Source: Streptomyces purpureus
GTDB lineage: Bacteria; Actinomycetota; Actinomycetes; Streptomycetales; Streptomycetaceae
Assembly (NCBI RefSeq): GCF_014648195.1
Contig: NZ_BMQQ01000021.1
Span: 44,669-108,668 of the forward strand
Length of the DNA: 64,000 nt
Reading direction: 5' to 3'
The notes beneath the pieces were generated by a model. It did no database searches and had not been told where the DNA came from. It saw nothing but the letters and a program-made list of their open reading frames with translations. Below are positions 49,799 to 58,597 of this stretch, piece by piece. Position numbers and translations under genes: made by a program. Within the stretch, counting starts at the first letter, position 1; each line of letters starts with the position of its first letter.

Positions 49799-51388
49799 TC
49801 AGACCAGGTTCACCGAACGGGCCGAGGTGGCACCGATCTCGGCGGCGAGCTCGGCCAGCACGTTCGCCGGGACGGTGTCGTCCACGGTGAGGACCGCGAG
49901 GGCCTCGCCGCCCTCCTCGGCCCGCGCGACCTGCATGCCGGCGATGTTGAGGCCGGCCTCGCCGAGGATCCGGCCGACCGTGCCGACGACACCGGGGCGG
50001 TCCTCGTAGCGCAGCACGACCATGTGCTCGGCCAGCGCCAGGTCCACGTCGTAGTCGCCGATGGCGACGATCTTCTGCAGGTGCTTGGGGCCGGCCAGCG
50101 TGCCGGAGACCGAGACCTCCTCGCCGCCCGAGAGCGTGCCGCGGACGGTGACCACGTTGCGGTGGTCGGGCGACTCGGAGCTGGTGGTCAGCCGGACCTC
50201 GACGCCGCGCTCCTGGGCGAACAGCGGCGCGTTGACATACGACACGGTCTCGTCGACCACGTCCTCGAACACACCCTTGAGCGCGGAGAGTTCGAGCACC
50301 TTGACGTCGTGCTGGGTGATCTCGCCGTACACCTCGACATCGAGGCGGACGGCCACCTCGCCGGCGAGGGCGGTGAAGATCCGGCCGAGGCGCTCGGCAA
50401 GCGGGAGGCCCGGCTTCACGTCCTCGGCGATGACACCGCCCTGGACGTTGACCGCGTCCGGGACCAGCTCACCGGCGAGCGCGAGGCGCACGGAACGGGC
50501 GACCGCGATACCAGCCTTCTCCTGGGCCTCGTCCGTGGACGCGCCGAGGTGCGGGGTGCAGACGACCTGGTCGAGCTCGAAGAGCGGGGAGTCCGTGCAG
50601 GGCTCCTTCGCGTACACGTCGAGGCCCGCGCCGGCGACCCGGCCCTCCTTGAGGGCGGAGTACAGCGCCTCCTCGTCGACGATCCCTCCACGCGCGGCGT
50701 TGACGATCCGGACGCTCGGCTTGACCTTGTGCAGCGCCTCGTGGCCGATCAGACCGACCGTCTCGGGGGTCTTGGGCAGGTGCACGGTGATGAAGTCGGC
50801 GACCTCGAGGAGCTCGTCGAGCGAGAGCAGCTTGACGCCCATCTGGGCGGCGCGCGCGGGCTGCACGTAGGGGTCGTACGCCACGATCCTCATGCCGAAG
50901 GCGGACATGCGCTGAGCGACCAGGACGCCGATGCGGCCGAGGCCGACGACGCCGAGGGTCTTCTCGCTCAGCTCGACGCCCGTGTACTTCGAGCGCTTCC
51001 ACTCGCCGTTCTTCAGTGCGGTGTTGGCCTGCGGGATGTTGCGCGCGGTGGCGACGAGCAGACCGCAGGCGAGCTCGGCGGCGGTGACGATGTTGGAGGT
51101 CGGCGCGTTGACGACCATCACGCCCGCCTTGGTGGCGGCGGAGACGTCGACGTTGTCCAGACCGACGCCGGCGCGGGCGACGACCTTCAGCTTGTTCGCG
51201 GCGGCGATGGCCTCGGCGTCGACCTTCGTCGCGGAGCGGACCAGGATCGCGTCCACGTCGACGATGGCGGGCAGGAGTTCGGCGCGGTCCGCGCCGTTGC
51301 AGTGCCGGATCTCGAAGTCCGGGCCCAGCGCGTCAACGGTGGCGGGCGACAGCTCTTCAGCGATGAGTACGACAGGTTTCGAGCTCAC
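49799..51388 (-). CDS. serA: D-3-phosphoglycerate dehydrogenase
   Basis: A 529-residue SerA of the long actinobacterial type, first step of serine synthesis. NAD domain: TLGVVGLGRIGVLVAQRM; catalytic Arg in NAARGGIVDEEAL and His in VCTPHLGASTDEAQ. The intervening ASB domain (about 320-450) and the C-terminal ACT domain (VVLRYEDRPGVVGTVGRILG) for serine feedback follow. The GTG at 51388 gives MSSKPVVLIAEELS. The 237-base gap to ilvC holds the ilvC terminator and a TACACT hexamer (complement of 51502-51507) that may be the serA -10; no other gene is seen there. Confidence 0.95.
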   Translation of the reverse strand: MSSKPVVLIAEELSPATVDALGPDFEIRHCNGADRAELLPAIVDVDAILVRSATKVDAEAIAAANKLKVVARAGVGLDNVDVSAATKAGVMVVNAPTSNIVTAAELACGLLVATARNIPQANTALKNGEWKRSKYTGVELSEKTLGVVGLGRIGVLVAQRMSAFGMRIVAYDPYVQPARAAQMGVKLLSLDELLEVADFITVHLPKTPETVGLIGHEALHKVKPSVRIVNAARGGIVDEEALYSALKEGRVAGAGLDVYAKEPCTDSPLFELDQVVCTPHLGASTDEAQEKAGIAVARSVRLALAGELVPDAVNVQGGVIAEDVKPGLPLAERLGRIFTALAGEVAVRLDVEVYGEITQHDVKVLELSALKGVFEDVVDETVSYVNAPLFAQERGVEVRLTTSSESPDHRNVVTVRGTLSGGEEVSVSGTLAGPKHLQKIVAIGDYDVDLALAEHMVVLRYEDRPGVVGTVGRILGEAGLNIAGMQVARAEEGGEALAVLTVDDTVPANVLAELAAEIGATSARSVNLV

Positions 51389-51588
51389 GTGAGTCCTCAC
51401 AGGTCCAGTGCGGACGGCCGTCCCGACGGCCGCAGGCGGTGGAGGGGGCTTGCCGCGTGAAAGCGCACGACGCTGTGGGCCTGACGCGAATGTTGTTGAG
51501 CAGTGTAGTGCTGAGGCAGCGCGCTTCATGCGCCTCGTTGGCAGGATCACCCGTCCGTGGTTGGACTGGTTGTCCAAGGAAGGGCGAC

Positions 51589-51619
51589 GGGGCCGGACAC
51601 CATGTCCGACCCCGGCCCC
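51589..51619 (-). terminator. Terminator of ilvC
   Basis: GGGGCCGG (51589-51596) pairs with CCGGCCCC (51612-51619), 6 bases beyond the ilvC stop on the minus strand. Confidence 0.75.
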
Positions 51620-51625
51620 AAGGGC

Positions 51626-52627
51626 TTACGCCTCGTCGTTGTCCACCCAGCTCATGAGCTTGCGCAGCTCCTTGCCGGTGGTCTCCAGGAGGTGGTTCTC
51701 GTCCTGGGTCTTGTACTCGTTGTACTTCTTCAGACCGCCGTGGTACTCCGCCATCCACTCCTTGGCGAAGGTGCCGTCCTGGATCTCGGCGAGGACCTTC
51801 TTCATCTCGGCCTTGGTGGCGTCGGTGATGATCCGCGGTCCGGTGACGTAGTCGCCCCACTCGGCGGTCTCGGAGACCGACCAGCGCATCTTCTCCAGAC
51901 CGCCCTCGTACATCAGGTCCACGATCAGCTTCAGCTCGTGGAGGCACTCGAAGTAGGCGATCTCCGGCTGGTAGCCGGCCTCGGTCAGGGTCTCGAAGCC
52001 CGCCTTGACCAGCGCCGCGGTGCCACCGCAGAGGACGGCCTGCTCACCGAACAGGTCGGTCTCCGTCTCCTCCTTGAAGGTGGTCTTGATGACGCCGGCG
52101 CGGGTGCCGCCGATGCCCTTGGCGTACGAGAGCGCCAGCGGGAAGGCGTTGCCGGTGGCGTCCTGCTCGACGGCGGCGATGCACGGAACGCCGCGGCCCT
52201 CCTCGTACTGGCGGCGGACCAGGTGGCCCGGGCCCTTGGGGGCGACCATGGCGACGTCGACACCGGCCGGCGGCTTGATGAAGCCGTAGCGGATGTTCAG
52301 GCCGTGGCCGAAGAAGAGGGCGTCGCCGTCCTTCAGGTTCGGGGCGATGGACTCCTCGTAGACCTGGGCCTGGATCGGGTCCGGCACCAGGATCATGATG
52401 ACGTCGGCCTCGGCGGCGGCCTCGGCGGGCGTCACGACACGCAGACCCTGCTCCTCGGCCTTCGCCTTGGACTTGGAGCCCTCGTGCAGACCGACCCGAA
52501 CGTCGACACCCGAGTCACGGAGCGACAGCGCGTGGGCGTGGCCCTGGCTGCCGTAACCGATGACCGCGACCTTGCGGCCCTGGATGATGGACAGGTCGGC
52601 GTCGGCGTCGTAGAACAGCTCGGCCAC
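51626..52627 (-). CDS. ilvC: Ketol-acid reductoisomerase
   Basis: A 333-residue class I KARI, making dihydroxy-isovalerate and -methylvalerate with NADPH and Mg2+. The Rossmann GYGSQGHAHALSLRDSG has the NADPH-binding loop after it (VGLHEGSKSKAKAEEQG); metal and substrate residues are in PKGPGHLVRRQYEEG, ETETDLFGEQAVLCGG and YFECLHELKLIVDLMYEGG. The GTG at 52627 has AAGGAG. It follows ilvN by 121 bases, so part of the ilvBNC cluster. Confidence 0.96.
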   Translation of the reverse strand: MAELFYDADADLSIIQGRKVAVIGYGSQGHAHALSLRDSGVDVRVGLHEGSKSKAKAEEQGLRVVTPAEAAAEADVIMILVPDPIQAQVYEESIAPNLKDGDALFFGHGLNIRYGFIKPPAGVDVAMVAPKGPGHLVRRQYEEGRGVPCIAAVEQDATGNAFPLALSYAKGIGGTRAGVIKTTFKEETETDLFGEQAVLCGGTAALVKAGFETLTEAGYQPEIAYFECLHELKLIVDLMYEGGLEKMRWSVSETAEWGDYVTGPRIITDATKAEMKKVLAEIQDGTFAKEWMAEYHGGLKKYNEYKTQDENHLLETTGKELRKLMSWVDNDEA

Positions 52628-52748
52628 TGGGAATCTCCTTGGTGTGCTGATGTTGCGTCCCACCGTACGGCGGGGAAGGTGAGGGAGGTTTTCGGGTCTC
52701 GCCAGCCGGACCGCCGGACGGGCCGGCGGTTCACGTCTGGCGTCGAGG

Positions 52749-53273
52749 TCAGGCGCTGCGGTCGAGGGCCCGCAGCGAACGGTCCGTGATGGACCGGGCG
52801 CCGCGCCCTATGGCGATCGTTCCGGACTGCACGAGCTCCTTGATACCGAACTGCTCCAGCATCTTGAGCATCGCGTCGAGCTTGTCGCTCGAACCGGTGG
52901 CCTCGATGGTGACCGCCTCGGGCGAGACGTCCACGGTCTTGGCGCGGAACAGCTGGACGATCTCGACGATCTGGGAGCGGGTCTCGTTGTCGGCGCGGAC
53001 CTTCACCAGGACGAGCTCGCGCTGGATCGCGGCGCTGGGCTCGAGTTCGACGATCTTCAGGACGTTGACCAGCTTGTTGAGCTGCTTGGTCACCTGCTCC
53101 AGCGGCAGGTCCTCGACATTGACCACGATGGTGATGCGGGAGATGTCGGGGTGTTCGGTGACACCGACCGCGAGCGAGTCGATGTTGAAGCCACGGCGGG
53201 AGAACAGCGCGGCGATCCGGGCCAGGATGCCGGGGGTGTTCTCGACCAGGACCGAGAGCGTGTGCTTGGACAT
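52749..53273 (-). CDS. ilvN: Acetolactate synthase small (regulatory) subunit
   Basis: A 174-residue regulatory subunit. The N-terminal ACT domain (LSVLVENTPGILARIAALFS, RRGFNIDSLAVG) binds valine for feedback; the C-terminal half (about 80-165) contacts the catalytic subunit. 18 bases after ilvB, hence one transcript. Confidence 0.96.
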   Translation of the reverse strand: MSKHTLSVLVENTPGILARIAALFSRRGFNIDSLAVGVTEHPDISRITIVVNVEDLPLEQVTKQLNKLVNVLKIVELEPSAAIQRELVLVKVRADNETRSQIVEIVQLFRAKTVDVSPEAVTIEATGSSDKLDAMLKMLEQFGIKELVQSGTIAIGRGARSITDRSLRALDRSA

Positions 53274-53291
53274 GTTTCTTTCTGCTCTCTC

Positions 53292-55178
53292 TCAGTCGTC
53301 TTCGTTGTCGCCGAAGTCGGGGCGGACGCCACGGGCGGCCATGACCTCGTCGTTGGAGGTGCCGGCGGCGACCATGGGCCAGACCTGGGCGTCCTCGTGG
53401 ACGATGAAGTCGATGACGACCGGGCGGTCGTTGATGGCGTTGGCCTCGGCGATGACCTTGTCCAGGTCGGCCGGGTCCTCGCAGCGCAGGGCGACACAGC
53501 CCATGGCCTCGGACAGCTTGACGAAGTCCGGGACGCGGGTGCCCTTGCGGGGCGCCTGGCTCGCGCCGACCTGAGAGCCGGTGGTGTGGTGGCCGGTCTC
53601 GTCGGCGTGCAGGACGGTGCTGGAGTAGCGCTCGTTGTAGAACAGGGTCTGCCACTGGCGGACCATGCCCAGCGCGCCGTTGTTGATGATCGCGACCTTG
53701 ATCGGGATGCCGTTGAGCGCGCAGGTCACGAGCTCCTGGTTGGTCATCTGGAAGCAGCCGTCGCCGTCGATCGCCCAGACCGCCCGGTCCGGCATGCCGG
53801 CCTTGGCGCCCATGGCCGCCGGGACCGCGTAGCCCATCGTTCCGGCGCCGCCGGAGTTCAGCCAGGTGGCCGGCTTCTCGTAGTCGATGAAGTGGGCGGC
53901 CCACATCTGGTGCTGGCCGACACCGGCCGCGAAGATCGTCCCCTCGGGGGCGAGCTGTCCGATGCGCTGGATGACCTGCTGCGGGGCGAGGCTGCCGTCG
54001 TCGGGGGTCTCGTAGCCGAGCGGGTAGGTCTCGCGCCAGCGGTTGAGGTCCTGCCACCAGGCGGTGTAGTCCCCGGCGTTGCCCTCGCTGTGCTCGGCCT
54101 GGACGGCCTGGACCAGGTCGGCGATGACCTCGCGGGCGTCACCGACGATCGGGACGTCGGCGGCGCGGTTCTTGCCGATCTCGGCCGGGTCGATGTCCGC
54201 GTGGACGATCTTGGCGAAGGGGGCGAAGCTGTCCAGCTTGCCGGTGACGCGGTCGTCGAAGCGGGCACCGAGGGCGACGATCAGGTCGGCCTTCTGGAGC
54301 GCGGTGACGGCGGTGACCGCGCCGTGCATGCCGGGCATGCCGACGTGCAGCGGGTGGCTGTCCGGGAAGGCGCCCAGCGCCATCAGCGTGGTGGTGACCG
54401 GCGCGTTGGTCAGCTCGGCGAGGACCTTCAGCTCGGCCGTGGCGCCGGCCTTCAGGACGCCGCCGCCGACGTACAGCACGGGCCGCTTGGCGGACGTGAT
54501 CAGCTTGGCGGCCTCGCGGATCTGCTTGGCGTGCGGCTTGGTGACCGGGCGGTAGCCGGGCAGGTCCAGGACGGGCGGCCAGCTGAAGGTGGTCTTCGCC
54601 TGGAGGGCGTCCTTGGCGATGTCGACCAGAACCGGGCCAGGGCGGCCGGTGGAGGCGATGTGGAACGCCTCGGCGATCGTCTTCGGGATGTCCTCGGCCC
54701 TGGTGACCAGGAAGTTGTGCTTGGTGATCGGCATCGTGATGCCGCAGATGTCCGCCTCCTGGAAGGCGTCCGTGCCGATGGCCTTGGAGGAGACCTGGCC
54801 GGTGATCGCGACCAGCGGGACGGAGTCCATGTGGGCGTCGGCGATCGGGGTGACCAGGTTGGTGGCGCCGGGTCCCGAGGTCGCCATGCAGACGCCGACC
54901 TTGCCGGTGGCCTGGGCGTAGCCGGTCGCGGCGTGGCCCGCGCCCTGCTCGTGGCGGACCAGGATGTGACGGACCTTGGTGGAGTCCATCATCGGGTCGT
55001 ACGCCGGGAGGATGGCGCCGCCGGGGATGCCGAAGACGGTGTCGGCCCCCACTTCCTCGAGAGAACGGATGAGGGACTGCGCGCCCGTGACGTGCTCAAC
55101 GGTGGCGGAGGGCTGTCCGCCGGTACGGGCCCGCGGCTGCGGATGGTGGGCCCCGGTGGCCTGCTCGGTCATCGGCAT
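53292..55178 (-). CDS. ilvB: Acetolactate synthase large subunit
   Basis: A 628-residue ThDP/FAD enzyme forming acetolactate and acetohydroxybutyrate. Catalytic Glu is in LVRHEQGAGHAATGYAQ, the FAD region in the middle, and the ThDP motif GDGCFQMTNQELVTCALNGI and then NNGALGMVRQWQ. A 35-residue unstructured N-terminus precedes the first domain (EHVTGAQSLIRSLEEVGADT). The ATG at 55178 has AGAAGAG. Expression is set by the attenuator upstream, and the gene starts the ilvBNC run. Confidence 0.96.
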   Translation of the reverse strand: MPMTEQATGAHHPQPRARTGGQPSATVEHVTGAQSLIRSLEEVGADTVFGIPGGAILPAYDPMMDSTKVRHILVRHEQGAGHAATGYAQATGKVGVCMATSGPGATNLVTPIADAHMDSVPLVAITGQVSSKAIGTDAFQEADICGITMPITKHNFLVTRAEDIPKTIAEAFHIASTGRPGPVLVDIAKDALQAKTTFSWPPVLDLPGYRPVTKPHAKQIREAAKLITSAKRPVLYVGGGVLKAGATAELKVLAELTNAPVTTTLMALGAFPDSHPLHVGMPGMHGAVTAVTALQKADLIVALGARFDDRVTGKLDSFAPFAKIVHADIDPAEIGKNRAADVPIVGDAREVIADLVQAVQAEHSEGNAGDYTAWWQDLNRWRETYPLGYETPDDGSLAPQQVIQRIGQLAPEGTIFAAGVGQHQMWAAHFIDYEKPATWLNSGGAGTMGYAVPAAMGAKAGMPDRAVWAIDGDGCFQMTNQELVTCALNGIPIKVAIINNGALGMVRQWQTLFYNERYSSTVLHADETGHHTTGSQVGASQAPRKGTRVPDFVKLSEAMGCVALRCEDPADLDKVIAEANAINDRPVVIDFIVHEDAQVWPMVAAGTSNDEVMAARGVRPDFGDNEDD

Positions 55179-55253
55179 TCTCTTCTCGAAGCTGAGGGTT
55201 TTCGCTGAGGGTTTCGCGAGGTTTTAGCTGGTTTTGACGAGTGCCAGTGCAAC

Positions 55254-55287
55254 AAAAAACCCCTCGTGCCGTGAGGCAAGCGAGGGG
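55254..55287 (-). terminator. Attenuator terminator of ilvB
   Basis: Read on the minus strand: CCCCTCG, a bulge, TGCC stem and a four-base loop, then CGAGGGG and six T. A competing antiterminator is visible: AAGCAGGGG just past the leader stop (complement of 55323-55331) pairs with CCCCTCGCTT (complement of 55278-55287) with one bulge. The leader end AGCGCGTCGG (55335-55344) pairs perfectly with 55288-55297. Confidence 0.88.
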
Positions 55288-55330
55288 AGCGCGTCGGGTG
55301 CGTTCAAGCCGGGCCGTCGTGGCCCCTGCT

Positions 55331-55372
55331 TCAGCCGACGCGCTTTCCAAGTACGAGAATTCGGGTGCGCAT
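55331..55372 (-). CDS. Leader peptide MRTRILVLGKRVG of ilvB
   Basis: A 13-residue leader with consecutive Ile-Leu-Val-Leu codons (ATT CTC GTA CTT), three of them rare here, i.e. all three branched-chain amino acids. Stalling on these codons would leave AAGCAGGGG free to form the antiterminator, while completing the leader would cover it. The -10 ends 7 bases before the ATG, so the leader is probably translated from a leaderless mRNA. Confidence 0.88.
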   Translation of the reverse strand: MRTRILVLGKRVG

Positions 55373-55379
55373 GGCAATG

Positions 55380-55409
55380 ACCCTCCCCCTCACGCCCGGG
55401 CACTGTCAA
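55380..55409 (-). promoter_or_regulatory. Promoter of the ilvB leader
   Basis: TTGACA (complement of 55404-55409), an 18-base spacer and GAGGGT (complement of 55380-55385). The TGA inside TTGACA is also the stop codon of the upstream GGDEF gene. Confidence 0.6.
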
Positions 55410-58207
55410 GTGGGTGGGACGGGCGTCTCATTATTTGAGCGGATCGGGGGAAGGGATCCGCCACTGAGAACGGGCAGGGCGACGCCGCCGGGCACCGGGT
55501 ACTCGTCGCGCACGAGGACGCGCCGCAGCCGGTACTCGTCGAGCGGCCCGGAGAAGGCCATGCCCTGGCCGTGGGTGCAGCCCATGGCCCGCAGGGCGAG
55601 GACCTGCTCGGGCAGGTCGACGCCGTCGGCCACGGACTGCATCCCGAGATCGCGGGCGATCCGCAGCAGGCCGCTGGTGATCTTGTGGAGCCGGGCGGAC
55701 TCGACCACTCCCTCGACGAGGCCCCTGTCCAGTTTCAGTACGTCGACGGGGAGGCGGCGGAGCGCGTTGATGGCCGCGTAGCCGCTGCCGAAGCCGTCCA
55801 GGGCGATCCGTACGCCGAGCCTGCGCAACGCCACGAGGCGGTGCTCCAGCTCGTCGAAGGAGATCCTGGGGTCGCTGTCGGCGAGCTCGATCATCAGCGC
55901 CCCTGAGGGCAGGCCGTGCCGGGTGAGCAGGGCTTCGATGGAGTTGAGCGGCAGGGACCGGTCGAGGAGGCGGCGGGCCGAGAGGCGGACGGAGACGGGC
56001 GTGTGATGGCCGAGCCTGGCCCGCTCGGCCGCCTGCTCGACGGCCTGCTCCAGGAGCCAGCGGCCGAGCTCGGCGGTGCGGTCGGCCTCGGGGGTCTCGG
56101 AGGCGTCGGCGACCCGCATGAATTCGGCCGGGGTGAAGAGGATGCCCTGGGCCGAGCGCCAGCGGGCCTGGGCGGCGACCGCGGAGATCCGTCCGGTGGC
56201 CAGATCGACCACCGGCTGGTGCAGCAGCGCGAACTCGCCGTCGTGGAGAGCCGTGCGCAGCCGGGCGGCCAGTTCGGTCCGGCGTACCACTTCGGCCTGC
56301 ATCTGCGGAGCGTACATCTCGACCCGGTCCTTGCCCGCGGCCTTCGCGCGGTACATGGCCAGATCCGCGTTGCGCAGCAGGTCGCCGGCGCTGATGCCGG
56401 GCTCGGCGAAGGCGACGCCGATGGACGCGGCGACCCGGACCTCGGTGCCGTCGATGCGGTACGGCTGGGAGAGGGTGAGCCGGAGGCGGTCGGCGATCTC
56501 GTGGACCTGGTATTCGCGGGCGGACCGGTCGTGGCCGCCGTCGCCGAGGATGAGCGCGGCGAATTCGTCGCCGCCGAGCCGGGCGGCGGTGTCCCCGGCC
56601 CGTACGGAGTCCTGGAGGCGGCGGGCGGCCTGGATGAGGAGTTCGTCGCCGGCCTGGTGGCCGAGGCGGTCGTTGACGCCCTTGAAGCCGTCCAGGTCGA
56701 TGAAGAGGACGGCAGTGCCGGCGTCGCCCGCGCGGCGGCCGCCGAGGGCCTTGCGGACCCGTTCGGTGAACAGGGCGCGGTTGGGCAGGTCGGTGAGCGG
56801 GTCGTGTTCGGCGTTGTGCCGCAGCTGGGCCTGGAGGCGGACCCGTTCGGTGACGTCACGGCTGTTGAAGATCAGGCCGCCCTGGTGGCGGTTGACGGTG
56901 GACTCGACGTTGAGCCACTCGCCCGTGCCGGAGCGGAAGCGGCATTCGATGCGGGTCGTGGGCTCCTCCGAAGGAGGAGCGGCCAGAAACCGCCGTACTT
57001 CGTGGACCACGCTGCCGAGGTCCTCGGGGTGGATGAGCGAGGCCAGCTCGGAGCCGATCAGGTCCTCGGCCTCGCGGCCGTAGACCCCGGCGGCGGCCGG
57101 GCTGACGTAGCGCAGTATGCCTGTGGGCGCGGCGATCATGATGACGTCGCTGGAGCCCTGCACGAGAGACCTGAAGTGGTTCTCCTTCTGGGCCAGTTCG
57201 TGGGTCAGCGCGATGTTGTCGAGCAGCATGATGCCCTGGCGTACGACGAGGGCGAGGACGACCGTACAGCCCGTGAGGACCACGACGCGGTCCACTCTGC
57301 GCCCCTCGACCACGTTGTAGAGGATGCCGAGCGTGCAGACGGCGGCGGCGAGATAGGGCGTGAGTGCGGCGAGCGAGCCGGCGATGGGGCGGCTGGCGAG
57401 GCGCTGCCCGCGCTGCGGGCCGGGCATCTCGTTGCGCCGTACGCCCCAGGGGGCGTAGGCCAGGATCAGCGAGCCGGCGAACCATCCGGCGTCGAGGAGC
57501 TGGCCGGAGCTGTAGCTCTGGCGCAGCAGGGGCGAGGTGAACAGGGCGTCGCAGAGCACGGTGAGGGCGAGTCCGGCGATGGCGGTGTTGATGGCGGACC
57601 GGTTGGTCTGTGAGCGGCGGAAGTGGAGGGCGAGGACCATGCTGACGAGAACGATGTCGAGCAGTGGGTAGGCGAGCGAGAGCGCGGCGCGGGCGACGGG
57701 CTCTCCGTCGATGTGCGCGGTGTGCGCGAGGGCGAGGCTCCAGGAGAGCGTGAGCAGGGAGCCGCCGATGAGCCAGGCGTCGAGCGCGAGGCAGACCCAG
57801 CCGGCGCGGGTGACGGGCCTCTTGGCGAGGACGAGCAGTCCCACGATGGCGGGTGGGGCGAACAGCAGGAAGAAGAGGTCGGCGAGCGAGGGGCTCGGGA
57901 CGGAGCGGCCGAGGACGACCTCGTACCAGCCCCAGACGGCGTTGCCCGCGGCCGCCATGAAGGACGAGAAGGAGAAGAGCAGCCAGGCCGGCCGGAACCG
58001 GCTGCCGCGCGCGCGTGCGTACAGCAGGCAGGAGATGGAGGCGACGAGGGCTGCGGCGCTGAGCCCGAAGTCCCCCATGATCAGAGAGAAGTAGGGCGAT
58101 CCCCAGCCGAGCAGCGCGCCCAGGGCGTACCCGGCGCAGACGCCGGCGAGCATCAGCTGGGCCGTCAGCCCGCTCAGCGGCCCGCCCGTGCCGTCCGTGC
58201 CGCCCAT
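55406..58207 (-). CDS. Membrane PAS-GGDEF-EAL protein, probable diguanylate cyclase
   Basis: A 933-residue protein. About ten TM segments (10-310) precede a PAS domain (about 335-450, GSSDVIMIAAPTGILRYVSP), a GGDEF domain (GGDEF at 545-549) and an EAL domain. An autoinhibitory I-site RAGD (536-539) is present at the right distance. The EAL domain is degenerate: EAL is AAQ (678-680), DDFG is DGFG, and the N of the NxSxR-type motif is Arg; it should not hydrolyse c-di-GMP. The ATG at 58207 follows AGGAGA. I recall a similar gene beside ilvB in S. coelicolor. Its stop codon lies inside the ilvB -35. Confidence 0.88.
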   Translation of the reverse strand: MGGTDGTGGPLSGLTAQLMLAGVCAGYALGALLGWGSPYFSLIMGDFGLSAAALVASISCLLYARARGSRFRPAWLLFSFSSFMAAAGNAVWGWYEVVLGRSVPSPSLADLFFLLFAPPAIVGLLVLAKRPVTRAGWVCLALDAWLIGGSLLTLSWSLALAHTAHIDGEPVARAALSLAYPLLDIVLVSMVLALHFRRSQTNRSAINTAIAGLALTVLCDALFTSPLLRQSYSSGQLLDAGWFAGSLILAYAPWGVRRNEMPGPQRGQRLASRPIAGSLAALTPYLAAAVCTLGILYNVVEGRRVDRVVVLTGCTVVLALVVRQGIMLLDNIALTHELAQKENHFRSLVQGSSDVIMIAAPTGILRYVSPAAAGVYGREAEDLIGSELASLIHPEDLGSVVHEVRRFLAAPPSEEPTTRIECRFRSGTGEWLNVESTVNRHQGGLIFNSRDVTERVRLQAQLRHNAEHDPLTDLPNRALFTERVRKALGGRRAGDAGTAVLFIDLDGFKGVNDRLGHQAGDELLIQAARRLQDSVRAGDTAARLGGDEFAALILGDGGHDRSAREYQVHEIADRLRLTLSQPYRIDGTEVRVAASIGVAFAEPGISAGDLLRNADLAMYRAKAAGKDRVEMYAPQMQAEVVRRTELAARLRTALHDGEFALLHQPVVDLATGRISAVAAQARWRSAQGILFTPAEFMRVADASETPEADRTAELGRWLLEQAVEQAAERARLGHHTPVSVRLSARRLLDRSLPLNSIEALLTRHGLPSGALMIELADSDPRISFDELEHRLVALRRLGVRIALDGFGSGYAAINALRRLPVDVLKLDRGLVEGVVESARLHKITSGLLRIARDLGMQSVADGVDLPEQVLALRAMGCTHGQGMAFSGPLDEYRLRRVLVRDEYPVPGGVALPVLSGGSLPPIRSNNETPVPPT

Positions 58208-58597
58208 GGCGTCTCCTGGGCCGCCGGCTCCGGCGGTGGCCGGGCGGCGGATCAGCGCTCCGGGGGCGCTCACGGGGACACCCCCGCGGCGGTGTCCGGG
58301 TGCCCCGGCCGGTTCGGTCGGTTCGGTCGTGTCAGTCGGCGCGCCGGCACAGCACGCGAGGGTTGCCGACGCGGCTCCCGCGTCGGATCTCCGGTCCTTC
58401 GGCCGTTCTTCACCCGTCGCCCCCCTCGGAATCTGATGGCCCGTCACTTTGCTCCCCGGCGTCATCCCGTACTCGACGCAGTCCCCCGATCGGGACGATA
58501 CACCAGGACCGTCACTCAGCGACAGGGTCGCTCTACGCTCCGTGACGATCATCAGAGTTACGGACACTCGCCGCACCGGGTCGGCTGCGGAGCGTGG
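58208..58597. other. 390-base intergenic region upstream of the GGDEF gene
   Basis: No gene is supported. The GGDEF frame stays open to 58576, but the start at 58207 has the ribosome site. The segment contains a nested inverted repeat at 58511-58546 (AGCGAC-AGG-GTCGCT inside GTCAC...GTGAC) that may terminate the 2-hydroxyacid dehydrogenase gene or bind a regulator. A GGTTCGGTC tandem repeat lies near 58310-58330. No convincing promoter was found. Confidence 0.5.
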
